A stretch of DNA of 64,000 bases from Corynebacterium sp. SCR221107 (GCF_027886475.1 NZ_CP115670.1:248001-312000); one strand, 5' to 3'; shown: positions 28,268-37,974, counted from the first letter of the stretch. Numbers and translations are program-made. Notes: generated by a model from the letters alone, not told the origin.

Positions 28268-28816
28268 CTAGCTGGAAAGCAGGATCCATTCGGGAGCCGT
28301 CGCCCCATGATGAAACGTGACCTGCGTTCGGGGAATGTTTGTTGGGAAACGCCAGAGCTGATTGCCCAACCGGGTCAGCCGGATTCCCGGGTGAATCTTG
28401 ATGATGAAATCCTCATCCTCTTCTTCGCGCGGGACAAAGGCGAAGCCACCTGCACCCAAAAGGCCTGGTACCGCTGGGTACGAGGGATCATAGTCAATGA
28501 CGACATCATTGTTGATGAGCCTGCCGTACAAGGCCCGCAGCTTCTTCGATGCGCTGGCCTGACGCAGTGTTTCCGGGGACAGGCGGTAGTGACCGTGCAA
28601 GGTGAGTGCCTTATAGGCGGTGTTGCGCAGGTGCTGCGGCGCGACATCCCAGGGCAGGTTTTCTTGCACCATCGTAATCGGTGAGACGTAGCCACCCCGC
28701 TTGGCCAATTGGCCCACGTACTGGCGTGAAACTCCGTATTTTCGGGCGATCTCAATTTGCTTGATGCCCTTGGACATCATGGACACAACGGACTCAGGGG
28801 AAAGCGGGGCTGGCAT
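28268..28816 (-). CDS. Helix-turn-helix protein of unknown function
   Basis: A 182-residue protein. The N-terminal 45 residues hold a resolvase-like helix-turn-helix (GIKQIEIARKYGVSRQYVGQLAKRGGY). The remaining part (LPWDVAPQHLRNTAYKALTLHG, then acidic FVPREEEDEDFIIKIHPG) looks like a compact ligand or oligomer domain that I cannot name. The ATG at 28816 has AAAGGTG seven bases upstream; the longer frame upstream lacks a site. It ends 13 bases before the start of the DnaQ-like gene, so the two may be co-transcribed. Probably a corynebacterial regulator. Confidence 0.75.
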   Translation of the reverse strand: MPAPLSPESVVSMMSKGIKQIEIARKYGVSRQYVGQLAKRGGYVSPITMVQENLPWDVAPQHLRNTAYKALTLHGHYRLSPETLRQASASKKLRALYGRLINNDVVIDYDPSYPAVPGLLGAGGFAFVPREEEDEDFIIKIHPGIRLTRLGNQLWRFPTNIPRTQVTFHHGATAPEWILLSS

Positions 28817-28930
28817 CGTTTCACCTTTCTCACAACAGGGGTGTGTGCTTGAGGTGACATCAACGTAGCGCGTGCTCGCGACGCGAACTCTCGTGTTTCG
28901 ATGATCTTTTCGAACGTGCATCCAACAAAG

Positions 28931-28958
28931 AAAGAGCAAAGGAGATCCTTTGCTCTTT
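28931..28958. terminator. Hairpin downstream of the mnh operon or upstream of the HTH gene
   Basis: Perfect 13-base arms AAAGAGCAAAGGA / TCCTTTGCTCTTT with a two-base loop, A-rich on one side and T-rich on the other. It lies between the start of the HTH gene (28816) and the end of mnhG (29014), so it most likely terminates the long antiporter transcript, which runs towards it. Confidence 0.75.
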
Positions 28959-29013
28959 CCACATTGGTATCCAATGCGGTGGGTGCGTGGCCGACTACGC
29001 CCGATAGTGCGTG

Positions 29014-29352
29014 TCAGCTGTGGTTACGGTACTCACGGTGTGAGGATTCCTCCTGCTCCAAGGCCAACCCCAGCAAGGAGCGGCCCATGACGAAGGAACC
29101 TACCGCAAGCACCACGAGGAAGGCTGCGATCGCCAGCAGCGCGCGGATGACGGTGCCTAGGCTTAAGTCACCGAGGCCCGCGTCGTGGACGAGCTTGGCA
29201 ACCACGATCAGCGGCATGGCGATGCCTGTGGTAGGCCCGAGCAGGTTGGCTCGGGTCAGCGCATCGGGGGCGCGCCACAAGGCGACCGCGGTGATGACCA
29301 TGAGCAGCCCGGCGATGATGACGAGGATTCCGGCGATGAGGTCGAAAATCAT
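29014..29352 (-). CDS. mnhG: Mrp-type Na+/H+ antiporter subunit G
   Basis: A 112-residue protein with three membrane helices (LIAGILVIIAGLLMVITAVAL; IAMPLIVVAKLVHDA; LLAIAAFLVVLAVGSFVM) and the family block LWRAPDALTRANLLGPT. It is the last gene of the mnhA-C-D-E-F-G operon, two bases after mnhF. Mrp complexes exchange cytoplasmic Na+ (or K+) for H+ and resemble complex I modules; all subunits are needed for activity. Confidence 0.92.
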   Translation of the reverse strand: MIFDLIAGILVIIAGLLMVITAVALWRAPDALTRANLLGPTTGIAMPLIVVAKLVHDAGLGDLSLGTVIRALLAIAAFLVVLAVGSFVMGRSLLGLALEQEESSHREYRNHS

Positions 29353-29354
29353 CC

Positions 29355-29621
29355 TTACCTCCTACCTTTCGAGATGATGCGGGCGGTCGACATGGTGGGC
29401 AACACGCCGCCGACGATCGCGGTGAGGAAGATGACCTCGTAGTCGATCTGCGCGGAGTGGAACATGGTCCACACCGCGTAGAAGCCGATCATGCCGTAGA
29501 AGAGCAGGTCGGAGATGACGGCGGCGGTGAGCTGATCGCGGGTGGTCGCCATCAACGCCACGGTCGCGATGATCGCGATCGCCATGAGGCCTAAGCCAAT
29601 GGAGGCCAAAGTGACAAACAT
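29355..29621 (-). CDS. mnhF: Mrp-type Na+/H+ antiporter subunit F
   Basis: An 88-residue protein with three predicted membrane helices (LASIGLGLMAIAIIATVALMA; LTAAVISDLLFYGMIGFYAV; YEVIFLTAIVGGVLPTMST) and a conserved aspartate in AVISDLLFYG. Size and order match MnhF. It abuts mnhE directly (next base) and mnhG downstream, so translation is coupled. Confidence 0.9.
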   Translation of the reverse strand: MFVTLASIGLGLMAIAIIATVALMATTRDQLTAAVISDLLFYGMIGFYAVWTMFHSAQIDYEVIFLTAIVGGVLPTMSTARIISKGRR

Positions 29622-30038
29622 TTACTTCTCCTCCTTGAGCACGGGTGCAGGAGCGGGGTAGATGACCGTGGCTTCGTCCAAGTGGTTGTCGATGCCCTTG
29701 ACGTGCGGGGCCATCGTCTCCTCCATGGCAGCGAGGTCAGCGAGCACGCCGCGGGGATCCGAGCCGTGGACCGCGTGGACGGCCAAAAGGCGCGGGGTGT
29801 CCGGGGCATCGCCGGCCGTAGGCTGGTCGTCGATAAGCGCAAGCGACATCGTGCCGGGCGTGATGGTGATGGAGGCCGCAAACGCGGTAATCTGCCAGTC
29901 CTTTGTCACGCGCAACGGGTAGTAGACCACGCACGGGTCGACTTTTTGAGAACCGGTGAGCACATCGGCGACCACCGTCCAGCCGGCCTTGAGCAGCTCC
30001 TTGATGAGCCAGAACGCATACCAGATTCCGTGAAGCAT
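29622..30038 (-). CDS. mnhE: Mrp-type Na+/H+ antiporter subunit E
   Basis: A 138-residue protein of the MnhE/MrpE family. It is short for the family, which usually starts with further membrane helices; here a single hydrophobic stretch (IWYAFWLIKELLKAGWTVV) precedes the conserved soluble part (PCVVYYPLRVTKDWQITAFAASITITPGTMSLAL). The ATG overlaps the stop of mnhD by one base. The short N-terminus appears genuine because the upstream gene leaves no room. Confidence 0.88.
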   Translation of the reverse strand: MLHGIWYAFWLIKELLKAGWTVVADVLTGSQKVDPCVVYYPLRVTKDWQITAFAASITITPGTMSLALIDDQPTAGDAPDTPRLLAVHAVHGSDPRGVLADLAAMEETMAPHVKGIDNHLDEATVIYPAPAPVLKEEK

Positions 30039-31570
30039 TAGCCTTCTCCCTTCACAACGCCCACCGGGGCCTCGTCACCGTGCGGGCCGGTGTGCAAGAC
30101 CGCCTGCTGATAGCCGCTGGTATCGAGCAGGTCCTCGGCCGCACCCTGCGTGGCCGACACCAATGGGCCTGCGAAGATGAACATGCCGAAGCTCACCACC
30201 ACCAGGAAGGTGGCCGGGGCGAGCCGGGCGAAGGGCACCCGAAGCGCCTGCGGGATACGCTCGCGGTTCATCTCAGCACCCCAGAACACCTCGCGCCACA
30301 GGCGCAGCATGGACAAGAAGGCGCCGAAGGAGGCGATCACGATGACGGTGATGACGAACCAGGAGGCACCCGTGCCCGCGTGGGCTACGCCCAAGACCAC
30401 GCCGACCTTGCCCCACAGGCCGGAAAACGGGGGGAAGCCCACGATGGAGAAAGCACCCGCCACGAACACGGCCGCCACCAGCGGGTCGCGCCGGGCGATG
30501 CCGGACAGCTTGGATAAAAGGTCGGTGCCGTAGGTCTCCTCCACCGCGCCGGTGGAAAGGATCAGCGAGCCGACAGTAACCATGTGGTGCAGGGCGTAGA
30601 AGATGCCCGCGCCGAGCGCAGCCTTGGCGTTGCCAGCGGTAAACGCCAACATGACCAGGATAAAAGGCATGCCGTTGACCATCTGATAGGAGATCACCCG
30701 GCGCATGGAATTCTCGGCCAGACCTGCGAAGGCACCCACCAGCATGGACGCCACCGACAGTGCGATGATAAGCCAGCCCCAACGATCCTCGAGCCCGAAG
30801 ACCACCACGTAGAGGCGGTAGATCATGTAGACGGCGACCTTGGTGTGCAGGGCCGAAAATAGACCCATCACCGAGGCGGAGGTGGAGGGGTAGGTGCGTG
30901 GCAGCCAGGTGTGCATGGGGAACACACCCGCCTTCAGGCCGAGCGCGATCAGGATGATGCCCATGGTCACGGTGATGGTGGGGTTGCCAGCGGCGGCGTC
31001 CTTAAGGGCTGCGATGTTGACCGCGCCGGCCACGCCGTAGAGGACGGAGACGCCGATGAGCAGCATCGTGGAGGTGGCCAGGTTGACCAGGACGAAGGTG
31101 CGCCCGGCCGAAAGCCTGCCCCAGGTGCCGGTCATGGCCATGAGCCCATAGGATGGCAGGAGCATGACCTCGATGAAGACGAAGAAGTTGAACAGGTCGG
31201 CGGTCAAAAGCCCACCCATGACGCCGGTGAGCAGCATGAGCGAGAGCGCGGGGTAAAAACGCGACTGCGTCTCGCCGACCACGATGGCAAACCAGTTGGA
31301 GGCAAAGGCCACCAGGGAGGCGGTGACGATCATGATCGCCGCGAATTGATCGGCGGCAAACGGGATGGCCACGCCGCCGACATAGGCGCCGACCGCGTGC
31401 GCGATGGTGCCGTGGGTGCCGGTGTAGCCAAACAGCCACGCGCCCGCGGCGAGGGTGCCGATCGGGGTGACCAGTGCCAGCCCGTCGCGCAGCCACCGCC
31501 ACGGCGACATCGCGGCGATGGCGACCAAGGCCAGCGGGATGCCCACAAAAAGCGGAAGTACATAATCCAT
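30038..31570 (-). CDS. mnhD: Mrp-type Na+/H+ antiporter subunit D
   Basis: A 510-residue polytopic protein homologous to complex I NuoN/NuoM. Conserved residues include the ion-channel glutamate in FFVFIEVMLLPSYG and the lysine in LIALGLKAGVFPMHTWLPRTYP. About 14 helices. With MnhA it forms the ion-translocating core. It overlaps mnhC by one base at its start and mnhE by one at its end. Confidence 0.95.
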   Translation of the reverse strand: MDYVLPLFVGIPLALVAIAAMSPWRWLRDGLALVTPIGTLAAGAWLFGYTGTHGTIAHAVGAYVGGVAIPFAADQFAAIMIVTASLVAFASNWFAIVVGETQSRFYPALSLMLLTGVMGGLLTADLFNFFVFIEVMLLPSYGLMAMTGTWGRLSAGRTFVLVNLATSTMLLIGVSVLYGVAGAVNIAALKDAAAGNPTITVTMGIILIALGLKAGVFPMHTWLPRTYPSTSASVMGLFSALHTKVAVYMIYRLYVVVFGLEDRWGWLIIALSVASMLVGAFAGLAENSMRRVISYQMVNGMPFILVMLAFTAGNAKAALGAGIFYALHHMVTVGSLILSTGAVEETYGTDLLSKLSGIARRDPLVAAVFVAGAFSIVGFPPFSGLWGKVGVVLGVAHAGTGASWFVITVIVIASFGAFLSMLRLWREVFWGAEMNRERIPQALRVPFARLAPATFLVVVSFGMFIFAGPLVSATQGAAEDLLDTSGYQQAVLHTGPHGDEAPVGVVKGEG

Positions 31571-32004
31571 TAGTGGTGGTCCTCCTCGGCTTGGGCCAGT
31601 TTTGCTTGCCGACGCCTGTAGTGCGCCTCATCGGCAGCAAGCTCGGCCTTCGTGGTCGAGCGCCCGAGGGTCTGCAGCGGCGAATCCTCGTCGGCGACCT
31701 CCTCGGCCTCGGTATCATCCGAGCGCCCTAGGCCGGAGAGGGTGAGCATGTAGGCCGTGGTGGCCATGGCGATGACGATGGCCGTCAGCACGAAGGCCTG
31801 GGGGACGGGGTCGGCCATGGTGGCGATGTCATTGAGGTTCGGGAAGGGCTCCTCTCGGTTGGTTGTGCCGCCGATGGCCAAAATGATGAGGTTGGTGGCG
31901 TGGCTGATCAGCGTCATGCCGATGACGATGCGCAGCATGCCGCGCTGGAGCACTAGGTACACCCCGCCCGCGGCGAGGATCGCGATGGTCAGTGCGAGAA
32001 TCAT
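31570..32004 (-). CDS. mnhC: Mrp-type Na+/H+ antiporter subunit C
   Basis: A 144-residue NuoK-like protein with three helices (LTIAILAAGGVYLVLQRGMLR; IVIGMTLISHATNLIILAIGG; ALVLTAIVIAMATTAYMLTL-type last helix) and a charged tail. The tail codons around 31604-31614 contain the recurring CGTCGGCAAGC sequence in sense (read as RRQAK). Its start overlaps mnhA by four bases (ATGA). Confidence 0.94.
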   Translation of the reverse strand: MILALTIAILAAGGVYLVLQRGMLRIVIGMTLISHATNLIILAIGGTTNREEPFPNLNDIATMADPVPQAFVLTAIVIAMATTAYMLTLSGLGRSDDTEAEEVADEDSPLQTLGRSTTKAELAADEAHYRRRQAKLAQAEEDHH

Positions 32005-34898
32005 GAGTTCTCCTTCTCAAGACGCTGGGCCTCGTGCTTGGCGCGACGCAGGATCTGCGCCTGCTGCCCCTCCGGGGCGGTGCGCGGGTGATCGCCGAAG
32101 TCCTCGAAGTGGGCGGCGAGCTCTTCCTCCACGGTCTTCGGGGAGGACAGCGGGGAGTCCTCGCGGGTGAAGTTCAAGTCCTTGTACTCCATGCCTGGGC
32201 GCAGGTAGCCGCCGAGGGCGTTGATGGCCATCGAGAGCATGCCGAGCACGGCTAGGTACACGCCCAGGTCGAAGATCATCGCCGAGGACCAGTGCTGGCC
32301 AAGCCCCTCGCCGTGGATGGCATAGAGGAAGGAGCCGTGGGACAGGCCCCAGAGCCCGTCGCCGACGGCAAAGAGCATGCCCACGCCGGTCAGATACAGC
32401 GGGGCGCGCACCGGGAGGATGCGCTTGTCGCGCGGGAAAGACAGATAAGAAAGCATGAGCGCACCACCGGCAATCAGCGCGGCGATGAAGCCGCCGCCGG
32501 GTGCTTGGTGGCCGCGCCAGAACACCAGCAGACTCAGGATCAGCAAGACCGGGATCAACACCTTGAGCAGGACCTTCAGCAGGATGGAGTTGATGCGCGA
32601 CTGGCCAAAGGGTGCTGGGTGGGCGCCGCGGGCAAAGGGGTAGCGCGGCATTGAGGTGACCACGGCCGCGATCACGATCGCGGACATGCCCAGCACGGAG
32701 AGCTCGCCCAAGGTATCGAAGGCACGGAACTCGACCAGGATCGTGTTGACCACGTTGTTGCCCGTGGAGATCCGCGGGCCATTGTCCAGGTACCACTGGG
32801 CAAGTTCGCTGCGGTCGCGCCGTCCGAGCAGGAAGTAGACCATAGCAAATGCCGCGATGCCTACGGCAATGGCCATGATGGCGGCCTTCTTCTTCGGGGC
32901 GTGGAAGCTTTCGGGCTGCTGGCGCACGATCATCATCATGATGACCACGGTCAGTGCCTCCACCATGAACTGCGTGAGCGCGACGTCCGGGGCGCCGAGC
33001 ATGAGAATCTGCAAGGTCACCCCGATGCCCACCGCACCGATGAGCACCACGGCGGTCAGGCGCTTGCGGGTACGAACCAAAGCTATGACCGCAATCGCGA
33101 CGATGGCCAAAGGCAGCAGGTCCCAGACGCGCTCGCCGCCGGGGAAGCGTGGCGCAAGCGGTAGCCCGACGATGGTGGCCGAGGCTGCCAGCAGGACGAG
33201 CATGGAAAATAGGTAAGACAGGTGGCGGGTCGGCGACAACGAGTCCGCCATCATGCCTGCGAGCTTGCCGAACTTGCTCAACACCAAGGTCAGCCCGCCG
33301 AGGAGCTCATTGCCGCTATAGGGCAGCAGGGAAGCATCGGAAAGCAAAGCCCAGATACGACGCCGGTAGACGACACCGACGGCGCCGGCAACCAAGACCA
33401 CCAGGGAGATTCCAAGCGGGACGGTTACCCCGTGCCACAGCGCGAGATGGGTATCTTCCCCGGAGATGACCGTAATCGGGTAATCCAGGCTGCCCACGGC
33501 AAAGGCCAGCGGCAAAGATAAAAGCCCGGGCAGCGCTGCGGGAAGCCAGAGCGCAACCGGGGCCTCTTTGACCGCCGACATGTCGCGGTCGCCGTCGATG
33601 AAGCCGTCGCAGACGATGCGGGCGGAGTAGGTGAAGGTGAAAAACGCGCCGATGGCGGCCACGCCCAGGAGCACGACGATTCCCAGCCCATCCATCGGGG
33701 CCTGCGTGAAGGACTCCAGCATGCCTTCCTTGGAAATAAAGCCCATCGTCGGCGGCACCGCGGCCATGGAGGCGGCGGCGATGACTACCGAGCCGAAGGT
33801 AAAGGGCATCTGGCGCCACGAGGAGCCCAGGCGCTCCATATTGCGGGTGCCGGTTTGGTGATCGACCACGCCGATGAGCATGAACAGCGAGGACTTAAAC
33901 AGCGCGTGCGCCAAGGTATGCACCAGCGCCGCAGCCAGCGCGTAAGGCGTGCCGACGCCGATGGTGGCAACGATCCAACCCAGGTGGGAGACCGTGGAAT
34001 AGGCGGTGAGCTTTTTCAGGTCCGTCTTCTGGATGGCAAACAGGCTGGCCATCACCGCGGTGAACATGCCCACGCCAATCAGCAGGTAGTTCCAGGTGTG
34101 GTTTCCGGAAAACACCGGTGAAAAGCGCATGAGCAGGTAGATGCCCGCCTTGACCACGGCCGCGGCGTGTAGGAACGCGGAGACCGGGGTGGCGGCGGCC
34201 ATCGCCTCGGGCAGCCAGAAGTGGAAGGGGAACTGGGCGGACTTCGTAAACGCCGAGACGGCGATGAGCACCGCCAGCGTCGTGGTGATAGCGGGCTCCT
34301 CCACCCAGAAGTCGCTGGCCAAGATGCCGGACACGCTGGTCGTTCCCGCCTGCACCGCCGCGACAGCTAGGGCGACGAGCAGGGTCAGGCCGCCGAAGAA
34401 GGTCAAGATCAACGTGCGCTGGGAGCCTAGCTCGCCGCCCTTGCCCCCGGAGCGAGCGATGAGCATGAACGATGCCAGCGAGACCAGCTCCCAGCCGATG
34501 AACAAGACGAAGACGTCATCGGCGAACACGAGCAGCAAGATGGCGGCCATGAACGCGCTCATCAGCGTATAAAAGCTGGTATTGCCAGTTCTTGGCAGGT
34601 AGGCGGCCGAATAGATGAATACAACCGCGCCGATGCACAAGGCGAGCAACGCAAAGAAAAGGCTCAAGGCATCGGCACGCAAGGAGAGGGAAATGTCTAA
34701 GGCCGGGATCCACCGATAGTGGAATTCCAAAGCATCACCGGCTAGCACGCCGGGCAGTTTCTGGAATAAAAGCGCCGCGGCCACGGCAAAGAGGGCGGCA
34801 AGGGGCCAGCCCGCCAAGCGGCCGATCAGGCGCACCGCGACCGGCGCGGCCGCGACGGCAGCCAGCGCGAGAATCAAAACTATGGTCACAAGTTTCAC
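32001..34898 (-). CDS. mnhA: Mrp-type Na+/H+ antiporter, fused subunits A and B
   Basis: A 965-residue protein. Residues about 1-660 are the NuoL-like A part, with the conserved glutamate in FVLFIGWELVSLASFML, the lysine of FTKSAQFPFHFWLPEAMAAATPVSAFLHAA and the block LTAYSTVSHLG. From about 670 come the MnhB-like helices (DVALTQFMVEALTVVIMMM; GGGFIAALIAGGALMLSYLSF). This A-B fusion is common in actinobacteria. It is first in the operon. The GTG start has no ribosome site but a TAATGAT box ends six bases before it, suggesting a leaderless message. Confidence 0.94.
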   Translation of the reverse strand: MKLVTIVLILALAAVAAAPVAVRLIGRLAGWPLAALFAVAAALLFQKLPGVLAGDALEFHYRWIPALDISLSLRADALSLFFALLALCIGAVVFIYSAAYLPRTGNTSFYTLMSAFMAAILLLVFADDVFVLFIGWELVSLASFMLIARSGGKGGELGSQRTLILTFFGGLTLLVALAVAAVQAGTTSVSGILASDFWVEEPAITTTLAVLIAVSAFTKSAQFPFHFWLPEAMAAATPVSAFLHAAAVVKAGIYLLMRFSPVFSGNHTWNYLLIGVGMFTAVMASLFAIQKTDLKKLTAYSTVSHLGWIVATIGVGTPYALAAALVHTLAHALFKSSLFMLIGVVDHQTGTRNMERLGSSWRQMPFTFGSVVIAAASMAAVPPTMGFISKEGMLESFTQAPMDGLGIVVLLGVAAIGAFFTFTYSARIVCDGFIDGDRDMSAVKEAPVALWLPAALPGLLSLPLAFAVGSLDYPITVISGEDTHLALWHGVTVPLGISLVVLVAGAVGVVYRRRIWALLSDASLLPYSGNELLGGLTLVLSKFGKLAGMMADSLSPTRHLSYLFSMLVLLAASATIVGLPLAPRFPGGERVWDLLPLAIVAIAVIALVRTRKRLTAVVLIGAVGIGVTLQILMLGAPDVALTQFMVEALTVVIMMMIVRQQPESFHAPKKKAAIMAIAVGIAAFAMVYFLLGRRDRSELAQWYLDNGPRISTGNNVVNTILVEFRAFDTLGELSVLGMSAIVIAAVVTSMPRYPFARGAHPAPFGQSRINSILLKVLLKVLIPVLLILSLLVFWRGHQAPGGGFIAALIAGGALMLSYLSFPRDKRILPVRAPLYLTGVGMLFAVGDGLWGLSHGSFLYAIHGEGLGQHWSSAMIFDLGVYLAVLGMLSMAINALGGYLRPGMEYKDLNFTREDSPLSSPKTVEEELAAHFEDFGDHPRTAPEGQQAQILRRAKHEAQRLEKENS

Positions 34899-35089
34899 CT
34901 GTCAATCATTAGGAATCAACCACCCCACCTTAGCAGGCGCTGAGTGAATGAAATCGGTGACGTAGGTCAAGGCGTGGTCACAAAGACCTCCAACCCACAC
35001 AATGATGCGGGGCGACAGCTGGGCGAAAGTGGCGGGAGCGTCGGTGCGCCTACGGGCAAAACCCGCGCTCGGGGATAGATTCTTCTTCC

Positions 35090-36493
35090 ATGAGCCCTCA
35101 CGTCGCAGCCCGCTTCGGCGCCATTGCCTTGCTCGCCGTACCCGTTGTGGCCGGTGCCACCTACGCCGCCGCCACCGACACAGACATCGCCAGCGCCTGG
35201 AGCTCCGACACCGCCGCCGCGCCGGCCGCCCCCGCCGCCATCGACGATTCCTTGCTTGTCGACGCGCGCCGGGCCGCCGGTGAGGCGGGCTCGCAGGCGG
35301 GCTTCCTCAAGCAGGGCACCGGCCAGCTTGTCGATGGCACCGGCCAGCTTGCCGACGGCGCCAAGCAGCTTGCCGACGGCGCCACCAGCGCCAAGGACGG
35401 CGCCGCCGCGCTGTCCCAAGGCATGGTTGAGCTCCAGGCGGGCACCGGCCAGCTCGGCGCTGGTGCCACCCAGGTCGCCGACGGCGTGGGCGCGGCCGTG
35501 GACCAGGTGGTAGGGCTTGAGGCCGCCCGCGGGCAGATCCTCGGTGCCGTCGACCGCGTTTTGGCGGACACCAAGGACTCCAAGGATCCGGATGTGGTGA
35601 GTTTCCGCGGCCAGTTGGAAAGCCTGCGCGACCAGGTCACTACCTTCCAACTCGACGAGTCGGTCACCTCCCAGCTGACCGCACTGCGCGACGGCTCCCG
35701 TGAGCTTGCCAACCAGCTCAACACCCCCGGCTACGCCTTCCACGACGGCATCTACTCCGCCACCAAGGGCGCTAAGGAGCTTTCCGACGGCCTCAACTCG
35801 CTCGGCGACGGCATCGACGAGGCGCTCAGCGGTGTCGATGAGCTCAACACCGGTGCCACGAAGATCGACACGATGGCCACCACCAACAAGGACAAGATCG
35901 ATGCCGTCACCCGTGCCCTGCCCGCCGCCCAGGCAGGGACCGCGCAGGCGGACGAGGCCGGCATCACCCGCTCCCTGCCGCCGATGTATGCCTTCTTGCT
36001 CGCCGTGGGGGTCCTGCTCGTGGCCGCCTTCGGGGCGCGGCGCACCCTTGCCCAGACGCTGCTCGCCGGGGTGGCGCTTGCCGTGCTCACCGGCGGGTTG
36101 GTGTGGCTATTGGGCACGGGAATCGGCGCCGTCCTGGCCCTGACCTCCGCCGGAATCGCGGGCTTGCTGTTTGCCGCCACCGCTTTGGCCGGCCCCATCC
36201 TGGGTAAGGCCGCACCCGCTCTTGCGGTGCTTCAAACCGCCGTGGTGGGCTGGGTGTGGACGCATGCCGCCACCAGCCCCGTGTCCACCGCCTGGCAGTT
36301 TGTCGCCGGGCTGATGCCGGTGCACTATTCCACCACCGCCATCAGCGCCCTCGGCAATGGCGGCAGCAGCCAAGCGGTGTGGCTGTCCATCGCGGTGCTC
36401 GCGGCGCTCGCCGCGGCGGGCGGGGTGGCCACGCGATGGGTGGGGCAGAAGGCGGCGGTGCAGGCCGAAGGCCAAGTAGAAAACCAAGAATAG
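35090..36493 (+). CDS. YhgE-like membrane protein with heptad-rich outer region
   Basis: A 467-residue protein: one N-terminal helix (GAIALLAVPVVAGATYAA, about 10-27), an outer region of Gly/Ala/Asp heptads (GTGQLVDGTGQLADGAKQLA, around 75-95, continuing to about 290), then six membrane helices (about 300-455) ending in a polar tail. The heptad pattern is that of YhgE/Pip and MmpL-associated proteins. Unlike the pair at 11.9-16.8 kb it lacks the N-terminal WDP block. It stands alone with a terminator behind it. The repeated CTTGCCGACGGCG codons give rise to two CGTCGGCAAGC copies in antisense. Role probably in envelope export, not proven. Confidence 0.75.
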   Translation: MSPHVAARFGAIALLAVPVVAGATYAAATDTDIASAWSSDTAAAPAAPAAIDDSLLVDARRAAGEAGSQAGFLKQGTGQLVDGTGQLADGAKQLADGATSAKDGAAALSQGMVELQAGTGQLGAGATQVADGVGAAVDQVVGLEAARGQILGAVDRVLADTKDSKDPDVVSFRGQLESLRDQVTTFQLDESVTSQLTALRDGSRELANQLNTPGYAFHDGIYSATKGAKELSDGLNSLGDGIDEALSGVDELNTGATKIDTMATTNKDKIDAVTRALPAAQAGTAQADEAGITRSLPPMYAFLLAVGVLLVAAFGARRTLAQTLLAGVALAVLTGGLVWLLGTGIGAVLALTSAGIAGLLFAATALAGPILGKAAPALAVLQTAVVGWVWTHAATSPVSTAWQFVAGLMPVHYSTTAISALGNGGSSQAVWLSIAVLAALAAAGGVATRWVGQKAAVQAEGQVENQE

Positions 36494-36526
36494 ATAAAAC
36501 ACCACCACATAGTCGACGGAGAAAAG

Positions 36527-36577
36527 AAACCACCAACTCGTCCTCACCACATTGTGGTGCTGATGTGTTGGTGGTTT
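36527..36577. terminator. Nested hairpin terminator between convergent genes
   Basis: Outer arms AAACCACCAAC / GTTGGTGGTTT enclose inner arms CACCAC / GTGGTG, followed by TTTTTC on the plus strand. It serves the YhgE-like gene and, in reverse, the restriction-modification remnant. Confidence 0.75.
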
Positions 36578-36586
36578 TTCATCCGT

Positions 36587-36957
36587 CTACACGCCACCGA
36601 CCACGAAACAGGACGCGGTGAGGTCTGCCAGCGAGGAGGCTTGAGCAATGTCGGACTCGTAGGCGATGACGTAGCCCCAGCGCTGATTCTGGTAGGCCTC
36701 ATGCTCGACCAGCTCGCGAATCAGCTGCTCGGCGGCCTTCTTTTTCAGCTGCACCGTCTCGTCGTGACGCTGGGAGTCGGCCTTGCCCTCAACAATCCAG
36801 TACGTGCCGTCTTTTTCGCGGACTACGAAGTCAGGGACATAGAAATTGCGAGTGGTGTAGGCAATTTTGGCTCCCTGTCCATCGTAGATACGCGTCCACC
36901 ACTTCACCTGAGAATCAAAGTTGAACAAGTACGCCAGTTTGTATTCGGGTCAGTCAC
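36587..36957 (-). pseudogene. 3' fragment of a type III restriction enzyme (res)
   Basis: About 120 codons in one frame: EYKLAYLFNFDSQVKWWTRI, then the nuclease-like NFYVPDFVVREKDGTYWIVEGKAD and a helical end. The PD...E-x-K pattern (PDFVV, IVEGK) marks the C-terminal endonuclease domain of type III Res subunits. The helicase part is absent. The fragment has no start of its own and is joined in a different frame to the start of a mod gene at about 36958, so a deletion removed the rest of mod and most of res. Confidence 0.75.
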
Positions 36958-37548
36958 CGCAGGGATACCCTTCGAGTCGTTGCGCGGTGAATATGTCTTT
37001 TCCCACTGCATTTCCGCCACAAAGTTCGCGCTGCCGAACACCTCGTCCAGCAACATGCGCATGCGGTGGTTTTCCACGTCATCGAGGTGTACCCAGATAG
37101 AGCCGTCGTCGCTAAGCAACTTCCACAGGTGTTCGAGTCGGTCCCGCATCATCGTCAGCCAGATGGAATGTTCCAGGTTGTCCTCGTAGTTGGCGAAGGT
37201 CTGGGCGGTGTTAAACGGCGGGTCAATGTAAACGCACTTCACTTTGCCGTCATACTTTTCCCGCAACTCCGGAACCCTGGTGAGTGCTTCGAGCACGTCG
37301 CCGGACTCGCCCAGAATGAGCAAGTTGTCACTTTGTGGCTCGAGGTCGGCGCGCTCGGAGTAGGTACGTCCTTCCTCCTTTTCGGCCTGGATGCCAGCAA
37401 CGGTGTCTACGTAGTCCAAGTAATGCGTTTCGCAATAGCGCGGGTCAGACGGATCTACCCAGGTGTATCCGTATTTTCCTTTTTCGGTAGGAATGAGGGC
37501 CTTGTCCTTGTTGGTCCACGTGATCCGTAGAGTCTGTGCGTTTCCCAC
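36950..37548 (-). pseudogene. 5' fragment of a type III DNA methyltransferase (mod)
   Basis: The first about 199 residues of a beta-class N6-adenine methyltransferase: LLILGESGDVLEAL, the catalytic DPPFNTAQTFANYED (motif IV), then SDDGSIWVHLDDVE and EMQWEKTYSPRND. The frame then meets out-of-frame res sequence at about 36958 and stops at 36904. The AdoMet-binding motif I, normally later in this class, is lost, so no active methyltransferase can be made. A start ATG and upstream region remain. Confidence 0.8.
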
Positions 37549-37803
37549 GTTCTCGTTCCTTTGTTATGGCGGTTGAGATTCCTGTAACCAAGCCTGCATG
37601 TGTGGAGGTAGGCTGGCTGTTAGTCCATTAAACAATAACCGCCGATACCGACCTTCATGGCTCGAAGTGCGAACAGGGTTTCGGATGGGTGTGGGGTATT
37701 TGTGGCATCCCCGACCCACGATGGCGCGCAGGTGAGCGTCGGCAAGCAAAGCAAATAAAAAGGGAAACCTGGCCGGTCTGGATTGCTTTAGGAAATGCAA
37801 AAA
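37549..37803. other. Non-coding stretch between mod remnant and tRNA-Pro
   Basis: About 250 bases carrying the old promoter region of the mod gene and one CGTCGGCAAGC copy (37737-37747). No gene is seen. It lies beyond the 3' end of the tRNA, where integrating elements commonly sit. Confidence 0.4.
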
Positions 37804-37829
37804 ACCTGACCAACGTGTGTTGGTCAGGT
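37804..37829 (-). terminator. tRNA-Pro terminator
   Basis: Perfect 11-base arms ACCTGACCAAC / GTTGGTCAGGT with a four-base loop, followed on the minus strand by a run of T. It lies four to seven bases past the tRNA CCA end. Confidence 0.85.
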
Positions 37830-37832
37830 ATC

Positions 37833-37909
<77 letters not shown>

Positions 37910-37974
37910 GTGTAAGCCTTGTGGCGTACTCAAGAAACCTTAGTACGCTTGCCGGGAACAAGCAAAACAGCAGG

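Noticed and set aside
35340..35480. Tandem-looking repeats with Gly-Gln-Leu-Ala-Asp-Gly
   Set aside because: They are codon-level repeats of the heptad region in the YhgE-like protein, not a CRISPR array or satellite.
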